A DNA stretch of 64,000 nt from DASSUW01 sp963730535. GTDB lineage: Bacteria > Actinomycetota > Thermoleophilia > Solirubrobacterales > Solirubrobacteraceae. The position numbers and the translations under genes are program-made. The first letter of the stretch is position 1. Each line of letters begins with the position of its first letter. The stretch lies in contig CAVSRU010000007.1 of NCBI GenBank assembly GCA_963730535.1, positions 248,001 through 312,000 on the forward strand. The letters run 5' to 3'. Below, piece by piece: positions 14,638 to 23,570 of the stretch. The notes below the pieces were generated by a model that saw nothing but the letters and a program-made list of their open reading frames with translations, ran no database searches and was not told the origin of the DNA.

Positions 14638-17600
14638 GTGGCCCCGACGCGACGCAGCTGGGTGCCCTCGGCGCTGCTCGGGCTCGCCGTCGCCCTGCTC
14701 GTCGCGTTTCCGATCGGCGCCCGGGTGGCCGCCGACGGCCAGCCGGTCAGCCCGCCGCCGCCCGTCACGCTCGCGCCGCTGCCGGCCGGCGACCGCGTGC
14801 CGGCGGTGCGCGAGCTCCCGGTGCTCGCGACGGCCACCGGGGCGCCGGCCGGCCTCGCCACGGCGGACCGCGCGGGCACGACGCAGACCGCGATCGACCT
14901 GCTGGGGCCGGTCGGCGGGCGCGAGCTGGCGGCGCTCATGCGACCCGGCGCGCCGCCGGTCGCGACGCCCGAGGGCGTGGTCGGCTTCGTCCCGGACCGG
15001 GTCCCCCCGTACCCGTATCGCTACCGCTCGCTCGAGCGCGTCCTGCGGACGCTGCCCGATCGGCTCTCCGCACGGCAGGTCGCGCTGGCGACGGCCCTCG
15101 GCGCCCAGCTCGCGGTCGGCGCCACGTCCGACCACCGCCCCAACGACGCGCCGATCGCCTTCGCGCTGCTCGACCGCGCCCGGGCGGGCGGGGCGTGCGC
15201 CCCGCAGCTCGACCTGCTCCTCGTCGTCGCCGCCCAGAAGAAGCCGATCGAGCGACAGGTGCGGCTCGAGGCGCAGCGCGCGCAGCGTGCATGCCCGGGC
15301 GACCCGACGCCGGGATGGCTGCTGGGGCAGCTGCGCTTCCAGCTCGACCATCCCGAGGCACTGGCGACGTACCGGCGTCTCCAGCGCGAGTTCCCGCGGT
15401 CGGCGGCGGGCTGGAGCGGGGAGGCCGAGGTCAAGCTCCTCCAGGCGGCGTCCGAGCCGCGTGGGCGAGCGTTCGGTGGGCGGCGGCTGCTCCGCGAGGC
15501 CCTGGTGCGGCTGGAGCGCGCCGCCGCGCTCGACGCCGATCCCGGGCTGCACGCGGGCATCGCGATCGCCCAGGCGGGACTCGGGCGCCCGCGCGACGCG
15601 GCGACGAGCCAGCGGCGCGCGATCGCTGGACGGCCCGGCTCCGCGCCGGTCCTCGCCCCGCTCGCCGAGTACCTCGAGCAGGGCCACGACTTCCGCGCCG
15701 CTGCGGCGGCCGCCGATCGGCTGCGACGCGCGAGCCGCTTCCCGCGTGGACCGGCGCTGTATCCCTTCGTCCCCGGCGGGAAGCTCGACACGCGCTTCGG
15801 CACGCTCGGCGCGGGCGCGCCGCGCGGGCCGCTGTCGCTCGGCGCGGGCCACCTCACGCGCCTGACCGTGTCGCTCTACCCGCACGTGGTGGTGGCGGCC
15901 GGGACCATCGTGGGCGACACGTCGTTCATCCCGCCGTTCCGGCCCAGGCGCTGGTTCACCGGCTCGGAGCGCTGGTGTCCGGAGTGGGCGGCGCGCCGCG
16001 ACCTGCTCCTGGCCGGCGACCCTTCCCGCGCACGCGCCGGCCCGGCGCCGGACGCCGCGCGCCTGGCCGAGTGCAGCTCCGCCGCCGACGCGACGCTGCT
16101 CGCGGCGGTCGGCGACCTCGAGGCCGGCGACCGCGGCGCGCTGCGCCGCCGGGCGCTCGAGCCCGGCGACGTCCACGACGCGCGACAGAACCTCTGGCGC
16201 TGGGCGGGAGAGCTCGGCCAGGCGGAGGACGCCGCGCGTGAATGGAGCCGCGCGGCGAGGCGGGATCCGCGACCGTGGCACCGGCTGGGCGAGATCGAGT
16301 ACCTGCGCGGCGACAACGACGCCTCGATCGCCGCCTTCGGCACGGCCGTCCGCCGCGCCCGCGACCGGAGCGGCACGTGGACCGTCGCCGAGGCCGACGG
16401 GCTGCTCGGCCGGGCCGCCGCGCTGATCGCCGGCGGGCGGCGCGAGGAGGGCATCGCGACGATGGGGCAGGCGGACGAAGTGGCGTCGCGGGTCGTGGCG
16501 CTGGGGACCGACCCCGCACTGCGCGACGAGCCGCTCGTCGAGGTCGCCGAGGGCCTGAGCTCGCCGGAGGTCGGGGCCGAGCACGCGAAGTCGATCGCCT
16601 ACCACGCCCGCGCGTCGGCCGGCGACGCGCTCCGTGAGGCCGGCCGTGTGCAGGAAGCGGCCGAGAGCTACGCGGCCGCGCGGGACTACGTGGCAACGCT
16701 GGGAGAGCCGGAGGACTCGCCGGATCTACGGGTCGAGCGCCTGGACAACAACGAGGCGATCACCGACGTCCGGCTCGGACGCGTCGCCGCCGCGCGAGAG
16801 CACGCAGGAGCCGCGGTCGCGATCGACCGGCTGAACCCGGCCTTCCTCATGACGGCCGCGCACGTCGAGGCGCAGGCCGGCCGTCTCGGCGAGGCCGCGC
16901 GGCTGAACCGGGCGGCACTCGAGGCGGATCCCACGACGTACCCCGCGGCCAACGACCTCGGGGTCCTGCTCGCCCGCATGGGCGACAACGAGGGAGCCGT
17001 CCGCGCCCTGCGCCGGGCGGTCGGCGGCAACGAGGGCTACGCGCTCGCGTGGTTCAACCTCGGGGTCGTGCACGGCCGCATGGGTCCCTTGCACGTCCTC
17101 GCGTCGCAGGGTGCGCTGGCCCGGGCGATCGAGCTCGACGAGGACTTCCGCGGCCGCAAGGCCGAGCCGACCCTCGATGCCACCACCTACCGCACCGGCC
17201 TCGACCTCTCGCGGCCGCTGCCGCCCGAGTGGACGTTCGCCGGCTCGCAGTCGGGACGCCCCGCCGCCGTCGCCGGCGGGGCGGCGATCCTGCTGCTCAC
17301 GCTCTCGCTGGGCCGGTCGCTGGTCTCGCGGACCGGGGGTCGCGGCTTCGCGGACAGGTGGCTCGAGCCCGCGTCGCGTGCCCTCAACCGCGTCCCGCTG
17401 CTCGAGCGGCTGACCGCCCCGGCGCTCGGCATCGTCGCCGCGCTCGCGATCCTGGCGTGGACGCTGGTGCGGGAGAGCGGCGGCGGCACGGCCACCGCGC
17501 TCACGCTGCTCGCCGGCCTGGCGCTGCTCGTCGCCGCCGTGCTGGGGACGCGCGTCCTCGTCGCCCGGCGCGCAGGCGCGGACGTCCGTCAGGCGACCTG

Positions 17601-17931
17601 GCCGCCCGGCCTCGTCTTCGGGCTCGGCGCAGGTGCCGCGGGGTTCGCGTGGGTCCCGCTGCCCTCGGTGACCACGCCGGAGGAGGATGTGCGGCTGCGC
17701 CGGGCGGCGCCCGCCGCGGCAGGGCTCATCGGCGTGACGCTGATCGCGCTCACGGCCTGGCTCGACGTTCCCGTCACGCGGGCGCTCGCCGTCGCCGCGC
17801 TGATCATGGCGGCCTCGATGCTGACGCCGGTCAAGCCGCTCGACGGGGCGGCGATCGCGAAGGCCGGCGCCGCCGGCGCGACCCTCGCGGCGCTCGGCCT
17901 CGGCGCGCTGGCCCTGCTCGGGCTCAGCTGA
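14638..17931 (+). CDS. Large TPR protein with C-terminal membrane domain resembling an inactive M50 protease
   Basis: The 1097-aa protein starts at GTG 14638 with a signal anchor (about 10-30). Residues about 130-850 are helical and include recognisable TPR units (AANDLGVLLARMGDNEGAVRALRRAV, then ALAWFNLGVVHGRMG). The last 240 residues hold six or so transmembrane helices and end with TPVKPLDG, the position of the LDG motif of site-2 (M50) proteases. No HExxH is present, so if related it is not an active metalloprotease. It follows the GMC operon by 19 nt and overlaps the opposing MMPL gene by 8 nt at its end. Confidence 0.7.
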   Translation: MAPTRRSWVPSALLGLAVALLVAFPIGARVAADGQPVSPPPPVTLAPLPAGDRVPAVRELPVLATATGAPAGLATADRAGTTQTAIDLLGPVGGRELAALMRPGAPPVATPEGVVGFVPDRVPPYPYRYRSLERVLRTLPDRLSARQVALATALGAQLAVGATSDHRPNDAPIAFALLDRARAGGACAPQLDLLLVVAAQKKPIERQVRLEAQRAQRACPGDPTPGWLLGQLRFQLDHPEALATYRRLQREFPRSAAGWSGEAEVKLLQAASEPRGRAFGGRRLLREALVRLERAAALDADPGLHAGIAIAQAGLGRPRDAATSQRRAIAGRPGSAPVLAPLAEYLEQGHDFRAAAAAADRLRRASRFPRGPALYPFVPGGKLDTRFGTLGAGAPRGPLSLGAGHLTRLTVSLYPHVVVAAGTIVGDTSFIPPFRPRRWFTGSERWCPEWAARRDLLLAGDPSRARAGPAPDAARLAECSSAADATLLAAVGDLEAGDRGALRRRALEPGDVHDARQNLWRWAGELGQAEDAAREWSRAARRDPRPWHRLGEIEYLRGDNDASIAAFGTAVRRARDRSGTWTVAEADGLLGRAAALIAGGRREEGIATMGQADEVASRVVALGTDPALRDEPLVEVAEGLSSPEVGAEHAKSIAYHARASAGDALREAGRVQEAAESYAAARDYVATLGEPEDSPDLRVERLDNNEAITDVRLGRVAAAREHAGAAVAIDRLNPAFLMTAAHVEAQAGRLGEAARLNRAALEADPTTYPAANDLGVLLARMGDNEGAVRALRRAVGGNEGYALAWFNLGVVHGRMGPLHVLASQGALARAIELDEDFRGRKAEPTLDATTYRTGLDLSRPLPPEWTFAGSQSGRPAAVAGGAAILLLTLSLGRSLVSRTGGRGFADRWLEPASRALNRVPLLERLTAPALGIVAALAILAWTLVRESGGGTATALTLLAGLALLVAAVLGTRVLVARRAGADVRQATWPPGLVFGLGAGAAGFAWVPLPSVTTPEEDVRLRRAAPAAAGLIGVTLIALTAWLDVPVTRALAVAALIMAASMLTPVKPLDGAAIAKAGAAGATLAALGLGALALLGLS

Positions 17932-20062
17932 GGACGGGCGCGCGGTCCTCCGCCACGTCCGATTCGAAGTCGGCGCGCGGGAGCACGCGGTCGAGGCGCC
18001 GCGGCAGCCACCAGTTCCAGTCGCCCATGAGCTCCATCGCGGCCGGCACGAGGACGAGCCGCACGAGCGTGGCGTCGAGGGCGATCGCCACCGCCAGCCC
18101 CACGCCGATCTCCTTGATCTGCGGCACGCCGGTAAGCGCGAAGGTGCCGAAGACGACCACCATGATGAGCGCCGCGCTGGTGATCACCCTGGCGCTGGCC
18201 TCGAGGCCCTCGGCGACCGCCCGGCGGTTGTCGCCGGTCGCCAGGTAGCGCTCGCGGATGCGCGAGAGGAGGAAGACCTCGTAGTCCATCGAGAGGCCGA
18301 AGACGATCGCCAGCAGCAGCGGCGGCGTGACCGTGTTGATGTAGCCCAGCGAGTCGTATCCGGTGATGCCGTCCAGCCACCCGTACTGGAAGATCGCCAC
18401 GAGCACGCCATAGGCGGCGGCGACCGAGAGGAGGTTCATCAGCACCGCCTTCAGCGGCAGCAGGACCGAGCGCAGGACGACGAGCAGCACCAGGTAGCTG
18501 CACACCATCACGAACAGGAACACCTTCCAGATCCCGCCGGAGATCAGCTGGTTGAAGTCCTGCGCCTGGGCCGTCGAGCCGCCGACGTCGACCTTGAGCG
18601 AGCTCTCCTCGCGCAGGCGGTCGACCATCGCGAGCGCCTCGGGGCTCTCGGGATCGGTGTCCAGCACCACGCGGATCAGCACCGTACGGCCGTCCCGGGA
18701 CGGCTGCGGCTCGAGCACGTCGGCCACGCCGCGTGTGGCGGAGAGCTGCCCGACGTAGCGGTCGATCGCCGCCTGGTCGCGCGTGTGCGCCACGATCAGC
18801 ACCGGGGAGGACGCCCCCGGGCCGACGGCCTGGCCGGCGAGCTCGGCGCCGCGCCGCGTCTCGTGGTCGGCCGGGAACATGCGCAGCGCGCCGTTGCCGT
18901 ACTCGAGCGACAGCGCCGGGACCGCCAGCAGCAGGAGCAGCGCCGCCGCGACCGCGGCCGACCGCGCCGGCCGGCGCATCACCCGCGCCGTCCAGCGCGC
19001 CCAGAAGCGCGACTCGCCGGCCGGCTCGGGCCGGCGGGCGAGCCGGCGCGCCAGGGCGCCGGAGGCGCTCACCACCCGGCCGGGCTCGTCGGCCCGTCGT
19101 CCCAGCAGGGCGATCAGCGCGGGCAGCAGGGTGATCGCTCCGAGGACGGCGATCGCCACCACGACCATCGCGCCGATGGCCAGCGATCGCATGACCGTGG
19201 AGTTCAGGAGGAACAGCCCGGCGAGCGAGATGAGGACGGTCACGCCGGAGAAGACGACCGTGGTGCCGGACGTCCGCATGGCGACGTCGAGCGCGTGCGC
19301 GCGGTCGCCGTCGCCGTGCAGCTCCTCGCGGTAGCGCGAGAGCAGGAACAGCGAGTAGTCGACCGCGACGCCGATGCCGAGCATCGACGCGATGTTGGTC
19401 ACGAACACCGACATCGTCGTCGCCAGCGCCAGGAAGTACACGGCCGCGCCGGTGACGACGACGGCGGCGACCCCGAGGCCGACCGGCAACAGCGCGGCCA
19501 GCAGCGAGCCGAAGACCACGAGCAGCACGATCAGGATCGCCGGGAAGCCCGCCCTCTCGGCCTTCTCGAGGTCCTCCTGCTGGAGCTCCTGCATGCCCGC
19601 CCACAGCGCCGACTGGCCGACGACGTAGGCCTGGACGCCGTCGACGCGCTCGCCCACCTGAAGCTCGTCGCGCAGCTCCTTGGCGGCATCGAGCGCCTCG
19701 TCGCGGTTGGCGTCGACCTCGAGCGGCAGCAGCACGACCGCGCCTGTAGTCGGGGTGACGTCCGCCAGCGCGACGCCGTCGACGGCGGCGACCGCCTCTT
19801 CGACCCGGTCGATCGCCCTGGCGGGATCGGACCCCTCGAGCACGACGGCGAGCGACTCCGAGCTCGCGCCCTCGAACTGCTCGATCTGCTCCTCGACCGC
19901 CGTCGAGCCCGTGTTCGGCACGTCGAAGCCGCCGCCGGTGAGGTTCTCGGTCTGGCGCGCGGCGAACGGCGCCGACGCCAGGAGCAGCAGGAGCCACGCG
20001 GCCAGGACGAGCTTGCGGCGCCGGCGCACGATGCCCGCCAGCCGGTCCATCGCCCTCTGCAT
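17924..20062 (-). CDS. MMPL-family RND transporter
   Basis: The 712-aa protein has the classic MMPL layout: a first helix after a basic start (RRRRKLVLAAWLLLLLA), a large extracytoplasmic loop, five helices with GIGVAVDYSLFLLSRYREE, a second large loop and five more helices with FGLSMDYEVFLLSRIRERY. These two motifs carry the Asp and Tyr used for proton coupling. Such proteins export lipids or lipid-like compounds in actinobacteria. ATG 20062 is chosen because it places the first helix at the N terminus. It is divergent from the hydrolase operon with only 51 bp between, suggesting shared control. Confidence 0.9.
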   Translation of the reverse strand: MQRAMDRLAGIVRRRRKLVLAAWLLLLLASAPFAARQTENLTGGGFDVPNTGSTAVEEQIEQFEGASSESLAVVLEGSDPARAIDRVEEAVAAVDGVALADVTPTTGAVVLLPLEVDANRDEALDAAKELRDELQVGERVDGVQAYVVGQSALWAGMQELQQEDLEKAERAGFPAILIVLLVVFGSLLAALLPVGLGVAAVVVTGAAVYFLALATTMSVFVTNIASMLGIGVAVDYSLFLLSRYREELHGDGDRAHALDVAMRTSGTTVVFSGVTVLISLAGLFLLNSTVMRSLAIGAMVVVAIAVLGAITLLPALIALLGRRADEPGRVVSASGALARRLARRPEPAGESRFWARWTARVMRRPARSAAVAAALLLLLAVPALSLEYGNGALRMFPADHETRRGAELAGQAVGPGASSPVLIVAHTRDQAAIDRYVGQLSATRGVADVLEPQPSRDGRTVLIRVVLDTDPESPEALAMVDRLREESSLKVDVGGSTAQAQDFNQLISGGIWKVFLFVMVCSYLVLLVVLRSVLLPLKAVLMNLLSVAAAYGVLVAIFQYGWLDGITGYDSLGYINTVTPPLLLAIVFGLSMDYEVFLLSRIRERYLATGDNRRAVAEGLEASARVITSAALIMVVVFGTFALTGVPQIKEIGVGLAVAIALDATLVRLVLVPAAMELMGDWNWWLPRRLDRVLPRADFESDVAEDRAPVLS

Positions 20063-20113
20063 GGCCGAATGAATACTGGACGGTGCGGGCGGCGTCGAAT
20101 AGAAACGCACCTC

Positions 20114-21151
20114 ATGGAGCCCGCCACCGCCGTCCTTCCGCACCCGTCGGTGCACGACGTCGCGACCTCAGACGGGACCGCGGTGCGCCTCACGCGCTAC
20201 GCGATGGGCGGCAAGGGCCCCGTCGTGCTCGCGCCCGGCTACGGGAACGCCGCGCGCGCGTTCGCGCTCGACACGGTCCCCAAGAGCTTCGCCTCCTACC
20301 TCGGCGAACACGGCTACGACGTGTGGCTGTTCGACTACCGGGCGAGCCCCGACCTGCCCTCCAGCTTCACGCAGTTCACCGTCGACGACATCGCGATGCG
20401 CGACTGGCCCGCCGCGATCGCGCACGTCCGGCGCGAGACGGGCGCCGACTCGGTCCAGGCGCTCGGCCACTGCATCGGCGGCCTGACGCTCTTCATGGCC
20501 ATCGGCGGCGGCCTCGAGGGCGTCCGCTCGGCGACGTTCTCGGCCCTGGCGGGGCATCCGATCCCGACGCCGGCCAACCGGCTGCGCGCCCACGTCCGGG
20601 TCGCGACCGTGCTCCGCAGGCTCGGCATGGACGGCATCAGCACGGACTACCGGCCGGACTCCCTGCCGGACCGCGCGCTCGAGCGCGTCATGCGCGCGCT
20701 GCCGCTCACGCGCATGCACGACAGCCCGGTCGGGCGTCGCATCTACTTCATCTACGGCGACGTGTTCGACCACGCGCGCATCGACGAGACGACGATGGCC
20801 GAGGCGGTGCCGAGCTTCTTCGGCAACAGCAACATGACGTTCTTCGAGCACATGGCGGTGATGGTCCGCAAGGGCGGGCGCGCGGTCGATGCCCGGGGCC
20901 GCGACGTCTACCTCGCCAACACCGACCGCTACCGGATGCCGATCTCGCTGCTCACGGGCGAGCACAACCGCATGTTCGTCCCGCGCGGCATCGCCGCCAC
21001 GCACGACCTCCTGCGCGCGGCCAACGGGCCCGAGCTCTACTCGAGTCGAGTGATCGAGGGGTACGCGCACCTCGACCTCTGGCTCGGCCGCGACGCCGCG
21101 CGCGACGTCTTCCCAGTCGCGCTCGCCGAGCTCGAGCGCCACAACCCGTGA
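20114..21151 (+). CDS. Alpha/beta hydrolase with a cysteine nucleophile (GHCIGG)
   Basis: The 345-aa protein has an alpha/beta-hydrolase fold whose nucleophile elbow reads GHCIGG (118-123), so Cys120 replaces the usual Ser. His319 in EGYAHLDLW is the likely catalytic base and the acid lies in LLTGEHNRMF. A Cys nucleophile is characteristic of polyhydroxyalkanoate synthases and of the hydrolase module attached to some cholesterol-oxidase-like GMC proteins, which points to acyl transfer on a lipid. It heads a five-gene operon with overlaps of 1-4 nt ending in a DyP peroxidase. A paralogue with the same Cys is at 29153-30310. Confidence 0.8.
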   Translation: MEPATAVLPHPSVHDVATSDGTAVRLTRYAMGGKGPVVLAPGYGNAARAFALDTVPKSFASYLGEHGYDVWLFDYRASPDLPSSFTQFTVDDIAMRDWPAAIAHVRRETGADSVQALGHCIGGLTLFMAIGGGLEGVRSATFSALAGHPIPTPANRLRAHVRVATVLRRLGMDGISTDYRPDSLPDRALERVMRALPLTRMHDSPVGRRIYFIYGDVFDHARIDETTMAEAVPSFFGNSNMTFFEHMAVMVRKGGRAVDARGRDVYLANTDRYRMPISLLTGEHNRMFVPRGIAATHDLLRAANGPELYSSRVIEGYAHLDLWLGRDAARDVFPVALAELERHNP

Positions 21152-22519
21152 GCGCCACCCACGCCGGCCTGGCCGACCTCTTCTCCTACCCCGTCGCCGC
21201 GTGCCTGCAGGACCGGCGCACGCGCCGCGTGGCCCAGGGCGTGTCGATCACCGGCGCCTACGAGAGCACCAACGAGCCGTCGCCGCTCAGCCCGCTCGAG
21301 GAGGCCGTCCTGATCGCCTCGACCGGCCCGACCGGCGTGGTCATGCACGACGGGCCGCTCGACAAGCCGGACGGCACGCCGGAGCTGGGCACCCCGTTCC
21401 TGCACGTCACCGGCCGGGCGGCGAGCAGCGCCGACAACTGCCAGGCGACCTCGCTGTTCATGATCAACGACGAGGCCATCTGGCTGATCGAGCGCCCGCG
21501 CGAGCAGGCGGCGATCGATCTGTTCCGCGGAGATCCCGCTGCGCTGGGAGGAGCGCACGGAGGCGGACTGGCTGGCCTACGCGAACGCCGTCAAGCGCAA
21601 GGTCCACGACGGCCGCTTCGAGTTCCCGCGGGAGTGGCCCTACTACCTCGGCTGGAACGCCCAGCACTCCAACGTGGCCGGCACGACGTGCTTCCTGCCG
21701 GTCGTGGACCACACGCGCCAGTACATCAACGGGCTGCTGATCCTCCTGTCGGAGCCGCACGGCAAGGTGCCGCTCTTCCTCGACGAGTGGCGGCCGTTCC
21801 GCCCGCGCGGCGCCGTCGAGTGGGTCGCCTGGCTCGCGTCCAAGCTCGGCGTGATCGACCCGATCCCGTACCAGCCGATCGGCGGCCTGGCGCGCGCTCG
21901 CGGCGGCTTCGCGACGCCCGACGCGCCGCTTCCCATCGGCGCCGTGTTCGCCGATGCGCGCACGGAGCCCGAGCCGTTCTTCCTGCTTCAGAACCTGATG
22001 CTGATGGGCGAGGCGCTGCGGCTCGGCGGCTGGGTTCACGGCACGCCGCTGATCCCGGGCATCTGGCATCGTGAGCCGGGCCGCCTCGGCCTCGGCTTCC
22101 GCGAGCACCTGGCGAAGCCCGCGCCCGGACGCTGGCGCCGCTGGCCGCCGGTGCCGGCCTCACAGCCCAACTTCGTCGGCATCGACGGCGTGCTCGAAGG
22201 GCTGTGCCCGCCGTACGTGACCGACATGGACGCGGCGGTCGACCAGCTGATCGAGGAGAAGCTGAGCGGGCCGTACGGCTCGGAGGCGTTCGGTCCAATG
22301 CGGGAGCGGACTCACCCGCCGGAGGCGATCGCGTACACGAAGGAGATCTGCCGCTACCTGGTCGAGACCTACGGCCGCTTCCCGGCGCACACCGACGCCT
22401 TCCACCTGCCGGGCATCTGGGTGCAGTTCTCGCACCTCGAGATCGACTACTACGAGCGCTTCGCCGAGCCGGGCTTCGCACGCCGCGCCGCTGACGGCCG
22501 GGAGATCTGGGGTCGCTGA
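21148..22519 (+). pseudogene. Unknown conserved-type protein, interrupted by one frameshift
   Basis: Starts at GTG 21148 (GTGA overlap with the hydrolase). The first frame reads to ...REQAAIDLFR near 21528; the second frame takes over at once with EIPLRWEERTEADWLAYANAV and runs to 22519. Removing one base near 21529 restores a continuous protein of about 456 aa with good codon bias throughout. The protein has no signal peptide; it contains WPYYLGWNAQHSN and a His/Trp-rich C terminus (HLPGIWVQFSHLEIDYYERF). I recognise no family. Either a single-base error or a recent mutation. Confidence 0.6.
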
Positions 22520-23058
22520 TGGGCAACACGACCGGCCGCATGACCGGCCTCACGATGATGACCCCGATCCGGCCGCAGTGGCTGTGGTTCCTCCGCCTCG
22601 GCTTCTTCGGCGGCCGCTTCTTCCCGATGGCGCAGCAGGCGATCCTCCAGTTCGACTTCATCCACTACGTGCGCTGGGCGATCGTCGACGAGCTTCCGGG
22701 CGAGCGGCTGCGCTACCGCTACCTGTTCTTCGAGAGCAACTTCGACGGTCCGTGGCAGCACTACATCGACGCGTTCGCCTACGTCGTGCCGAAATGGATC
22801 CGGCTCACGTGGGGGCGCGGGCCCTCGTTCCCCGGTCCCCCGCCGGCCGAGCCGCTGAAGGCCTGGATCGCGATGAACAGCCTCGACGGCGGCCACTACT
22901 ACTGCGCCTATCCGCAGGCCAGCACGCGGATGGTCAAGGGCGCGCTCGCGGTCCGCGAGCGGTTCGAGCGACTGGTCGAGGACTCCGCGCGCCTGGGCCC
23001 GGAGGCGTTCGCGGCCGCCTACGAGCGGTTCCTGGTCGAGTCGCAGGCGCAGCTTTGA
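22519..23058 (+). CDS. Hypothetical protein, 179 aa
   Basis: ATG 22519 shares one base with the upstream stop. The protein is rich in aromatic residues (WLWFLRLGFFGGRFF, FDFIHYVRWAIVDELPGE, GGHYYCAYPQAS), soluble-looking and probably binds a hydrophobic ligand or a lipid surface. No family is recognised. Its position between two uncharacterised genes and a DyP peroxidase, with every junction overlapping, argues for a shared pathway. Confidence 0.7.
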   Translation: MGNTTGRMTGLTMMTPIRPQWLWFLRLGFFGGRFFPMAQQAILQFDFIHYVRWAIVDELPGERLRYRYLFFESNFDGPWQHYIDAFAYVVPKWIRLTWGRGPSFPGPPPAEPLKAWIAMNSLDGGHYYCAYPQASTRMVKGALAVRERFERLVEDSARLGPEAFAAAYERFLVESQAQL

Positions 23059-23570
23059 ACCGCGTCGGCGTCGCGTACTCGCTGACGGTGATCGCGCCGA
23101 TCGTCGCCGGCCGCGAGGCTGAGGCGCGCGAGGCGATCGAGGGGCTGCCGGCCGGGTTCCTGGCGCGCCTCGAGACCCTGCACTTCTCGCGGATCCATGT
23201 CGTCTCGGAGCTGGTCTTCCAGGGTCCGCGGCAGCGCCACCGCGACCCACTGCGGGCGAGCCACCTCGTCTTCACGAGCACCGTCGACGGAGAGCTCGAG
23301 CCGTACCTCGAGGCGCTGCGCGGCTGTGCCGACACGTGGTGGCGCTACTGCGTCGGCTATCCCGGAAGCGATGGCGAGGGGTTCACGCGCTGGGTGCGCG
23401 AGCACCAGCTCGACAGCAGCCTGTTCGCCTCGGCCCATGCTGACGCCACGGTGTCGGGCGTGCTCGAGAGCCTCGCCCTGCGCGAGCGGATCGTCGACTT
23501 CGCGGTCGAGGCGCGCCGGCTCGAGCCCGCCGAGCTCCAGCGCCGGTTCCGCGACGAGTTCGCGCGATGA
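23055..23570 (+). CDS. Hypothetical protein, 171 aa
   Basis: The start is TTG 23055, overlapping the preceding stop as TTGA; no better start exists before the AYSLTVIAPIV strand. The protein looks like an alpha-beta protein with a ferredoxin-like pattern: a strand, a helix (REAEAREAIEGLP), then LHFSRIHVVSELVF and HLVFTSTVDGELEPYLEALR. Partners of DyP-type peroxidases with this look are sometimes dimeric alpha-beta barrel proteins, which is a guess. It overlaps the DyP gene by ATGA. Confidence 0.65.
   Translation: MNRVGVAYSLTVIAPIVAGREAEAREAIEGLPAGFLARLETLHFSRIHVVSELVFQGPRQRHRDPLRASHLVFTSTVDGELEPYLEALRGCADTWWRYCVGYPGSDGEGFTRWVREHQLDSSLFASAHADATVSGVLESLALRERIVDFAVEARRLEPAELQRRFRDEFAR

Noticed and set aside
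11343..16605. Long minus-strand frames opposite the GMC and TPR genes
   Set aside because: They are shadows of the plus-strand genes, with biased composition and no motif.
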